Source of the DNA: Paenibacillus albus
GTDB taxonomy: Bacteria > Bacillota > Bacilli > Paenibacillales > Paenibacillaceae
Assembly: GCF_003952225.1 (NCBI RefSeq)
Contig: NZ_CP034437.1
Coordinates: 6,491,001-6,555,000 of the forward strand
Direction of reading: 5' to 3'
DNA: 64,000 nt
Part shown: positions 34,717 through 43,000 of the stretch, piece after piece
Position numbering within the stretch: position 1 is the stretch's first letter
Layout: each line of letters begins with the position of its first letter
The notes under the pieces: generated by a model
Told to the model about the DNA's origin: nothing
What the model saw: the letters and a program-made list of their open reading frames with translations, nothing else
Databases searched by the model: none
Program-made: the position numbers and the translations under genes

Positions 34717-34742
34717 AAAGACCTACCTTAATAAGTAGGCCT
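34717..34742 (-). terminator. Terminator of the heparinase-like gene
   Basis: GGCCTACTTATTAAGGTAGGTC hairpin followed by TTTTTTT on the minus strand, just after the lyase stop codon. Confidence 0.85.
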
Positions 34743-34760
34743 CCTCTGCTTTATGAGCAT

Positions 34761-36973
34761 TTAGTTCAACGGAGTGAACTTGGTGCTAACAGTTGAATTG
34801 CTTCCATTCATATCTACAATGATTACACTCGTAGGTGTCGGAGTATCATCGTACAGTTTATCAAAGTACCACCCCAGCAAATATGGTGATGTTTGTCCTT
34901 TAACGACTTTCACTGTGGTTCCTGTACCTGAAGTAAACTCGACTTTTGCGATCGGTACACCTTTAGAATTCAGCATTACTGTATTACCGCTAACCACCGC
35001 ATCAATATCCGGAGCCAAATTCCAAAGTAGTTTATAATTGTGTGAAGCCGTTGCAGTCATTACATCTGTTACATTCAGCGCATTGCTTCCTTTAATGAAT
35101 TCAATTGATCGTTCCTGTTTTACACCGTTAAATCTTTCGTTAACGCCAGTAACGATTGTCTTTTCAGCTGTAGATACGCTACTTGTCAGCCTCGACATAT
35201 TGTATTTCTTATCGATATTTGGAGTAGCCGGCAAGTCTTTGTTATCTACGATTAGCGTGTTATGTGCATAGGATGAATAGACATATTTCGTGTAATCGTT
35301 TGTATAGTCATAACCGTAAGGACCAGCTTCAATTAGAATATCCCGATCATGATAGTACAGCACATTCAGATCGTCATTATGTTTGTGCGCTGCACTTTTA
35401 TAAGCCGCTGTAAATGCGATGTATGTTCCCTTTCCTCCGGTACTCCAACGATCACGCAGAATCACATATCCGGATTTTAGGAACACTGCTTCTGTTGCTG
35501 ATGGAGCAACACCAGATTTACCTTGTGTAGCTGCATACAAATAACCCGGATCGTTCCATAACGTAGTTATTGGCTTGCCTTTTGGGGTGTCACCGATTTG
35601 TGGAAAGTACCCGTCCGGCTTAATTATAAATGTAGCGAACCGCATCATCTTATTGTAAAGCCCGTCTAGTTGAACGCCATACGGATTATTATTTGCGATG
35701 AAATAATCCCGATATTGTCCAATACTTTGTGCAATTGCTTGGTGGTAGCTAGGCGAGTTCTCAAGATGCACACCTTCATCCGAAATTACAAATGTGAAAT
35801 ACTCATTCATTCGCGTAACTGCTTGATAAGACATGAATACACTATCTTTAATTATTGAAAAGTAGTCGCTATAGATCAAAAGGGCTTGGTCTTGGAACAT
35901 ACCATGATTGTTCATTTTCTTATAAAAACTACTTGAGCTGAGGATTTTACCTGTTTGCACAATGTTTGAAATAATGAAGTCTGCTGTATTATCATCGATA
36001 ATACGTTTCGAGACATCATACAATTGAATCCATGCCATCAGTCGGCGAGCAGTCGTTTCATCATGCCAAGCCATCTTATCCGGACTATTACCGTATGGAT
36101 GAACGCTCACCCAGTCGCGTATAATCTCGTATGCTTTGTCTATATACGCTTGGTTCCCCGTTGCTGTGTACGCTTTAACGAGGTCTGATATGAAAAGTGA
36201 CCATGCAAGAGTCGTTTATAAGAGTCATTCTCTGAGCTGGCCCACCCATTACCGAGCGTAAATTCACCTAGCGTATATAGCTGAATTTCCCCTTCATTTA
36301 GAATTTGATTCGCGCTCGATATGTAATCTTTATTTAATGGTCCAGGGAGCAAAACGTTATAGTTCTTCAAAAGTTTGCTCATATCTACAGTCTTTAAGTA
36401 ATTTAGAATCTGAACTTTGTTTGTTCCCCAATCGAGGCTGTAGGAGTTCGATTTCACTTCATAGAGCGTAAATTTATTTACGCTAAGCTCGCCTGCACCA
36501 GCTAAGCGAATTCCAATTCTGAAACGAGTAACGTTAGATGCGGTTTTAATCGCAAAGTATTTTGCATCGCTATTAAAGTACTCCGTTTGGACCTTCGTAC
36601 CATCAGCCGTGTACCCCTCAAAGAAAATGAATGCACTCAGAGCTCCTGACTGCACTCCTCCATCTAACTCAATTTTGTACCAAGTATCAGGAGAGATCGC
36701 GAAGGTTTTAATTGTATTAGCGTACCAAATTCCCGTTGCTTCTAAATTGGATGACAACCGCAAATTTCCGTCTATGACATCATACGAAACTTCGCCTGGC
36801 TTCGGTAGTTTCCACGCTGTTTTCAGTGTATCACCAGAGAGCAACTTAAAATCTATCCTCGCTCTTGTTTGAAATGTTAAATCGCTTCCAGTGTTATCTG
36901 CGGCACTGATACTTGAACTACAAAATGAAATAGCCAAGATAAAAACTATTGCGAACATGAATAATCTCTTCAC
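34761..36973 (-). pseudogene. Secreted heparinase II/III-family polysaccharide lyase, one frameshift
   Basis: GTG start at 36973 after GGAGGAACTAATA. Signal peptide about 1-27 (MFAIVFILAISFCSSSISAA). A beta-sandwich, CBM-like N-domain reaches about residue 190, then an alpha-alpha barrel. The frame breaks near 36210 at TATAAACGACTC: adding one A gives YKTTLAWSLFISDLVKAY and links directly to VSVHPYGNSPDKMAWHDETT. Family features downstream include NNHGMFQDQALLIY, DGYFPQIGDT and AAHKHNDDLNVLYYHDRDIL, with the catalytic-type Tyr/His set. Expected length about 740 residues. Own promoter and terminator, so a prophage cargo (moron) gene or capsule depolymerase. Confidence 0.8.
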
Positions 36974-37007
36974 TATTAGTTCCTCCGTAGTATGAATAAT
37001 TAGTTCT

Positions 37008-37035
37008 TTTATAATAGAATACCACGTTGGTTCAA
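37008..37035 (-). promoter_or_regulatory. Sigma-A promoter of the heparinase-like gene
   Basis: Minus-strand TTGAAC, 16-bp spacer, TATAAA, about 35 bp before GGAGG and the GTG start. It allows expression during lysogeny independently of the late operon. Confidence 0.65.
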
Positions 37036-37119
37036 TACACAAAATAACAACTAAAGAACATTTGTCCAACCATTCGACTAAATTCTTCGGAACAAGACCC
37101 AAGATCTGATAAGATCCTT

Positions 37120-38009
37120 TTAGAGAAGGCCTTTTTCTTTCATAATAGGTTCCAGCAGTAACAGCTTCCGGACAGCCTCCATCTGCCAACTCCCACCACC
37201 CATCGCTGTGTTCCCCAGCTCAAGAACGCGCGCCGCAATACCGGCCGCCGTCACGTCCCTTGGTAGCTGATCAATGGCATGCACGGAGAAAGGAGCAACA
37301 GTTTCGCTTCCGCAGCCGATCCCCATTTCGCGTCCGTCAGCTTATTGCCCAGGTCACACACACGCTCGACTATTGCGAAGGCAGCTGCGAACCGACTTGC
37401 CTCTCCCAACTGGTAATGCACGCGTTCCTCGTAATGCTCAAGATCCATTCCTTCTGCGATCGCCAGCTCACTGTAAAGCCGCGCCCACGGGAATGCAGGA
37501 CCAGGACAGAACGGTTTGCGCACGGGGTCAATTTGATAATGGCCGAGCACCGTATCTGGACCGAAGCGAATGTGCTGCTTCCAGATCCGCTCCACCTCCG
37601 ACTGAATGTATTTGTGCAGCCAGCAGAGGAACCAGAACTGTTCCTCCGTCAGCGATCCGTCCGCGCCGGCGTTTGCGTAGCCTTCATGCTCAATTGAAAT
37701 ACAGTAGAGATTCGGATTCACTCCCATCAGCTGAATAATCGGCGCAGTGGCGCGCGAGAAGGCTTCTGGCAGTATCCCCTGCGTCCAAGCAGCATTCTCC
37801 AACCTTACATACTGATGAATCACTCCGTCCCTACCGATACCGAAATGAGAAGACGACTGCGCCGCAGGATTGCGGAACCAGGCGTCCATGCTGCTAAGTG
37901 TACCGGCAGAGATATGATTTACGATGACGATCGGGACGTATGCGCGACCATTCCGCGTCCGACTGCTGTAATTCGGAACCTTATCACCAAGCCATTTCAT
38001 TTCAATCAC
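37120..38009 (-). pseudogene. Endolysin: N-acetylmuramoyl-L-alanine amidase with frameshifted C-terminal repeat
   Basis: GTG start after AGGGAGGAATTGAC. Amidase_2 domain about 1-180: zinc ligands in IVIVNHISAG, the SSHFGIGRDGVIHQYV core, SIEHEGY, and LGHYQIDPVRKPFCPGPAFPW. Two copies of a roughly 45-residue repeat follow: QLGEASRFAAAFAIVERV... ending EAKLLLLSP, then QLPRDVTAAGIAARVLEL... ending VRKLLLLEPIMKEKGLL. The second copy is in another frame; one extra C or G in TCTCCGTG near 37288 joins them. As written, translation ends at 37251. The repeat probably targets the cell wall. Confidence 0.85.
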
Positions 38010-38021
38010 GTCAATTCCTCC

Positions 38022-38411
38022 CTAGTGCATCTGGCGAGCATCCATGCTCTCTTGCTCTGCTTGTTTGGCGTCCTTCTTACTTTCCGCATAGTTGAAGCCG
38101 GTCACTGCTGCTGTAATGGTGAAAATGAGTTCATTACCAAGCTTCAGCTTCAGCATCTCATCGGCAACGATTAACCCGAAGGCGATGAGCGTAAAGATGA
38201 GCTTCCGGCTGTTTACGTTAAATCCGGTCGGCAACCCGTTCCCGCCGCGCACCACAGTCACATATTCGTTTGCCTTGAAATATCCAAGTAACAGGATAGC
38301 CGCCGCCAGGATGTTAGCCGGATCAATTTCCACTCCGAAATACCGCGTTGTTGCAGCCGCCAAAGCACCGCCGATTACTGTTAAGCTGTCAGGCTTGATC
38401 CATTTTTTCAT
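38022..38411 (-). CDS. Holin-like small membrane protein
   Basis: 129 residues from the ATG after GGAGGAAAAAACTC. Hydrophobic segments at SLTVIGGALAAATTRYFG, ILAAAILLLGYFKANEY and LIFTLIAFGLIVADEMLKL, with a charged tail (ESKKDAKQAEQES). Size, topology and position just before the amidase fit a phage holin. No start or stop separates it from the preceding frame, but the ribosome site marks an independent start. Confidence 0.7.
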   Translation of the reverse strand: MKKWIKPDSLTVIGGALAAATTRYFGVEIDPANILAAAILLLGYFKANEYVTVVRGGNGLPTGFNVNSRKLIFTLIAFGLIVADEMLKLKLGNELIFTITAAVTGFNYAESKKDAKQAEQESMDARQMH

Positions 38412-38813
38412 GAGTTTTTTCCTCCGATTCGATGTATGTGAGTTGATGATAGACTGGTTGTTTTGAGTTGCTGCAGCGTGGGCAGGCAATCGTGCCCGCC
38501 AAGAATAGGTAAAGAATGTTCTGAGAGCGCGAAGATAGCCTCTGGATGTCTGTGAGGTAACTGCATTTTGTGGACATAACGATTCCACTCCTAATGCGGC
38601 CATGGCACGCCGCTGATTCTCCATAATGATTAGCTGATTCACAATATACGGCTTGATTTCGCTATCGTCCTCCAACAGCCACGGTAGCAAGCGGCGAAGC
38701 GCTCGCTTCACCTTCCGCTGCTTTAGTAACACATAGGCCGCAATCCCAAGCGCGCTTAACGAGAGGCCGTTCTTCCAAATCGTGTGCGCCAATTCAAGAA
38801 CCAAGTCGTACAT
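38389..38813 (-). CDS. Small phage protein before the holin (possible second lysis protein), frame uncertain
   Basis: Starts MYDLVLELAHTIWKNGLSL at 38813, 8 nt after AGGTGA; the N-terminus has one hydrophobic segment (GLSLSALGIAAYVLL) then a basic stretch. In this frame no stop occurs until 38022, which would fuse it to the holin. If one T is missing at 38580, the product continues as MSTKCSYLTDIQRL and TIACPRCSNSKQ and stops at 38389. That 62-residue tail could also be its own gene (ATG 38577, 10 nt after TAGGAG). The sequence does not resolve which. Confidence 0.5.
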
Positions 38814-39017
38814 ACGCACATTCACCTGTCTCCACTGGTTGCAGTGATATAAGAACGGGCCCTGGAAGCAGCAACTTTTGTGCTGTCCAAGGCCCGCAAA
38901 TGCCACCGATCTGCCGTAGTGCATCTTCCGAGAAATCCGACTCAAGGTACTCACTTTCATCCATTTCGAGCATAATAACTCCTCTCCATGCTGATTTTCA
39001 AAATCAAATAAATAAGA

Positions 39018-39037
39018 GGAGTTGCCTGTGCAACTCC
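39018..39037 (-). terminator. Hairpin after the 39053-39808 gene
   Basis: GGAGTTGC-ACAG-GCAACTCC followed by TCTTATTTATTT on the minus strand; the T run is weak. It isolates the upstream accessory gene from the lysis genes. Confidence 0.6.
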
Positions 39038-39052
39038 CCTCCATTTATCTGT

Positions 39053-39808
39053 TTATTTGGCATCAATCCAGGTATTGATTAAGACATGGAGTGCCCTTTG
39101 AATTTCTTCAAAAGTCGGCTTCGTTTTGTTAAAAGGATGTGTATTTGCTCCATGCCGAGCTTGTAACCCCGCTGCAGAACGATTATTTATATAATGTCGA
39201 TATACTCCACCATTTCTGAATGGCTGAAGTGCTGCATCTAATGCAGCGACTTTCGTTGGATCAATGCCTGGTTCTTTCTTCAACCGATTTAGATCGTACT
39301 CAATATCTTCGGAAATTTTATAAGCATTGATCAATAAATAGAGCGGTTCTTTTAGAGATAACCCATAAAGCACAATGACCTCTCTTACAAGATCATCATC
39401 ATGCGTAAGTGCAATAATTTTACCAACAGCATTACTGTCTTCCGCATAAAGTTCAACATCTGGAACAAACGGATTGTGGAGTTGTTCTAGGTGTAGTAAA
39501 GGATCTTGGTTCCTATAGGCATCTTGGTACGCGTCATTTGGAAATTTGTAGCTGAGGTCTAAGCCATGGACAGGCCTTGAATCAGTCAATATCAAAGCTG
39601 TATTCAAAATCTGAAGAAGAACATCCATTTTATAGCTTGCTGTAGCATTATCATCTGGGTAATGAAGGTGTGATAGATGTGGTGAGGTCAAATAAAATAA
39701 TTCCTGCTCGGAATGACCATACTCCTTCCATACACTCAAATGACGAGAGAAGTTGCTACTCGATAAACGATGAAGCGAACCTCCATTTTGTAACGACAAT
39801 ATCCACAT
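39053..39808 (-). CDS. Prophage accessory protein of unknown function
   Basis: 251 residues, ATG after GGGAGGAACAGAAG. Not recognised as a family. It begins MWILSLQNGGSLHRLSSSNFS and has a helical centre (EPLYLLINAYKISEDIEYDL). The conserved-looking end FRNGGVYRHYINNRSAAGLQ is followed by a small helical cap. No membrane segment or signal. More AT-rich than the virion genes and bounded by terminators at 39018 and 39873, it sits between virion and lysis genes, a typical place for a host-interaction gene. Possible superinfection or defence role (inference). Confidence 0.65.
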   Translation of the reverse strand: MWILSLQNGGSLHRLSSSNFSRHLSVWKEYGHSEQELFYLTSPHLSHLHYPDDNATASYKMDVLLQILNTALILTDSRPVHGLDLSYKFPNDAYQDAYRNQDPLLHLEQLHNPFVPDVELYAEDSNAVGKIIALTHDDDLVREVIVLYGLSLKEPLYLLINAYKISEDIEYDLNRLKKEPGIDPTKVAALDAALQPFRNGGVYRHYINNRSAAGLQARHGANTHPFNKTKPTFEEIQRALHVLINTWIDAK

Positions 39809-39872
39809 CTTCTGTTCCTCCCGGTTGCAATATACCAGTATTATACAAAATAATGCTAGATTAGTGAAATGT

Positions 39873-39898
39873 AAAAGAGCCCCCGTTATGGAGACTCA
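39873..39898 (-). terminator. Terminator at the end of the virion operon
   Basis: GAGTCTCC-ATAAC-GGGGGCTC (two mismatches) followed by TTTTAC on the minus strand, about 40 bp after the 30-residue gene. Confidence 0.6.
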
Positions 39899-39936
39899 TT
39901 CACGTATTCGATATCAGTTTGCGTTTCGTAGTAGTC

Positions 39937-40029
39937 CTATCCGCGGCCACTGTGACCGCTGCTCATGAAGTAGAGATTCAGCAGAATAACAATGATGACA
40001 ATGAGGACTGTACCCGCCCGTTGACTCAT
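39937..40029 (-). CDS. 30-residue membrane peptide
   Basis: ATG after GGTAGGTGACGT; the frame begins MSQRAGTVLIVIIVILLNLY and ends FMSSGHSGRG. A single membrane helix with a short polar tail. It follows the 1639-residue virion protein gene by 7 bp. Good ribosome site and tight spacing argue that it is translated; perhaps a lysis regulator or a component of ejection. Confidence 0.6.
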   Translation of the reverse strand: MSQRAGTVLIVIIVILLNLYFMSSGHSGRG

Positions 40030-40036
40030 ACGTCAC

Positions 40037-43000
40037 CTACCTTCCAAGCGCTTCTTTCGCTGCTTCATTCATTCTATCATCGAGAATGTCTAACTGCGAG
40101 CGCTTAGAGACAGAATTGATAGATTTATCCTGGAGGATTGCCTTGTACTGCTTCTGCAGCTTCGAGATCTCCTTCTGGTAGTGTTTCATATGCTTATACT
40201 CTGCCGCATCCTCAAAATTAACCTCGTTAAACTCCGCTGACTCCTTCTCCTTACTGAGCTTATTCCACTTGTCGTAGAAGTCCTCACGTACCTGTCCTCC
40301 GCCAGCTGTGCTGGAGAAGAAAGAACGTAGAACCGGCTGCTCGTTCCATTCCTTCGCCGGCAGCGGAGTTGTCTTCCGACCAGTTGCGGCTTTGATTCCA
40401 CTGTCAGCAGCATCCACACCGTATTGTCCAAGACCAGCCGTGTATCCCTGAATCGTATTATCAATGATTCGCGGGCTTGAGAAGTTCGAATCCCCCAGCC
40501 CGACCTTATCCAGAAATCTTCCGATGTCCTTCGATACTTCGCTTGTGTAGACGCCGTACTGGTCTTTCTTTTCGAAGCGTTGCTCCCCTTGCGGAACGAT
40601 CGGTGCATCGCGGAAGAAGGAGTAGTTCGTTATTCCTTCGAGCAATGGCGCGAGAGCTGTGAACATCATCGGTGGCGTGAACGATTGCAGCGTCGAACGG
40701 CCGTAGTCATCAAATGCTTGCTTGTCGTGGTCGTGTATCCAATCCAACATTCGTTCTGTCGAAGTCGCAAACAGCATGCCTGTCTCGAATGGCTTGGGAA
40801 TCCGTACGAACTTTCCTGTACCGGGAATACCAAGAATCAGGAAGTTGTCCTTTTGATAGCGCGGAATGTTCTCGTACGCTGCGTGCTCCTCTTCCGATAG
40901 TCGATAACGATTCCAGAAATACACCGCAGCAGCTGGCAGCACCATCGTAGTAAATGCCCGTGTTATAAACGAAGCAGGGCTTTCCTTGAAAGCTCGGACC
41001 ATCTTATCCGTTCCTTGAATGGAAGCATTCAGAAAGGCGATGGTACGGTTCGCCTGCCGGATAGAACTGCCGGCTCGATTGAAATCCATAAGATCACGAG
41101 CGGTATAAGCGGCCTCGTCGATATCTCCCGTCTTATTCAAAACCTTGTCGAACGCGCCCACCTTCGTGCTAAGCTCGGAAATCTCCGCTCCTTTCCGCAG
41201 CAGGCTAATCGTTTTCTGCGCCGGGCGGTACATTGAAAGCCACTTCGCGAGCTCCGCCGGATTCGTTACAACGTTCATCACCTTGTCCTTCATTGTTTTA
41301 CGGAAGACCTCTTCCATTGCTTCGCGGTTCGCGTTACGGTCCAACGCCATCATCGTACTCATAGCCCCGCCAGAATTCACGAATTTATCGAAAACATCGG
41401 ATTTAGTAACGACGTGGTAGAATCCCTTGAAGAAATCAAAAGGATTAAATCCGTATTTGCTGCTGTTGATAATGGCGCTCGCCACATCGCGGAAGGCATT
41501 GCGGACAATGAATTCCGGTGTCAGCGTCGCCCCGCCTCGAAGCATGCCGGCAGCTCCGCCCAAGAACTTAATGACAGCATTTGTCGATTCTTTATCCAGG
41601 GAGAGCATAGCGCTATACAGCTCTGGATCACGAATTTTGTATGATTGCTTCTGGCCATTCTCATAAACCGTGATAATATGTTCCTTCGGCGATGCTGCTC
41701 CTGCTTTCTTGAACCCATTCGGCATTGTAGTTTCCAACGCTTCCACCCATGCCCCTGCGCCATCCACTTTTGCCAGCTCTGCTAGGTTAAGTCCAACCTT
41801 ATTTTTGGCTGCGGCATCCATTGCGCGAAACGTATTCTGAATCATTGATTCTAACGGGTTAATTATTGTTCGATCAGATCCATCCGCACTCATCTTCCGT
41901 ATAGGCTTTGTAATATTCGCGAATGGACTGGCAGCTCCGAATCCGCCTTCCTTAAATCCTGCAAGCTCATCATCATCGAAATGACGGAGGAACGGAACAT
42001 AGTTCGGATACTTCGTCCGCATCTCCCGAACGGATTGTTGTGAGACGATCCCTGCCTGCTGAAGAATATCAAGTAACGCGTTGTTGTACTTCATGATCTG
42101 CTTGTGAACCTGTTGCACCGTCTGATCGTCGTCCCAACGATTAAGCACCTCGGCCATCTCGTTCGGAGTGAACGGCGTCTCCTTCCCCATTCGGCGCAAG
42201 TCAACTGCGTGCTTCACAGCCAAATAAGTCGATAGATCCTTCTCGTTCATGTCGATTTTCTCCAGAGGCTGAACAATGCTTTGCAGTCCGTCACTTAACT
42301 TCTGCCCATTGTCATCGAAGATCCCTCGTGTCACAGCCATCTTTGCACGTTCAGCAGTGCCGCGGCTCAGCCGGGCCATCTTATAAAGCGACTTCTTTCC
42401 GACAGCGATAGATCCGGTCAGTGCCTTTTCAAGCATCGCAAAGGGATGAAGATCATCAACCGCTGCCGTATAGAATCGACTCCAATTGAATTTTTTTATC
42501 TTCCCTCCACTGTCAAAGTCAAACTTCCCCTGCGCGCGGTGATAATCACCTTGGTCGATCCATGTTTTCACATCACGCTGAACCCTGCCAATACCTTTCC
42601 GTAACTTGTGCGGGAGCTTAGACTCTAAAAGTGAAGTGAATCTCGGAGCAAGTTGCCGCGCTTGATCGGGATTCGATAGGTATGTTCGGAAGTATTCCGC
42701 AATTCCTTCATCAAACCACTGATTCTGTGGGTACTGCTTGTAGTCGTGGACCTTCTGAGTATCCATCATGTGCGTTAGCTCGTGCTCCAGCGTTGGATCT
42801 TGTTTCAAATCAAGCTTCTTTGTGAAATGGTGCCCAGCTTCGTGAGCAAGCGTTTCGTAATCTCCGTGAGTTCCCGTGCGGATGACCTCCGGCTTCACCT
42901 TATAGATGCCGGCAACCTGCTGCTTCGAAACCCCCATGCGTCCAGTATCAATCGTTAATCTTAGGTTCTTTCGGAAGCTGTTCGCGAGTCCTGTTCGCGA

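Noticed and set aside
38022..39044. A single 340-residue protein spanning the pre-holin and holin region
   Set aside because: Two internal ribosome sites (before 38813 and 38411) and a change of character along the frame show that separate genes were joined by chance or by a missing base.
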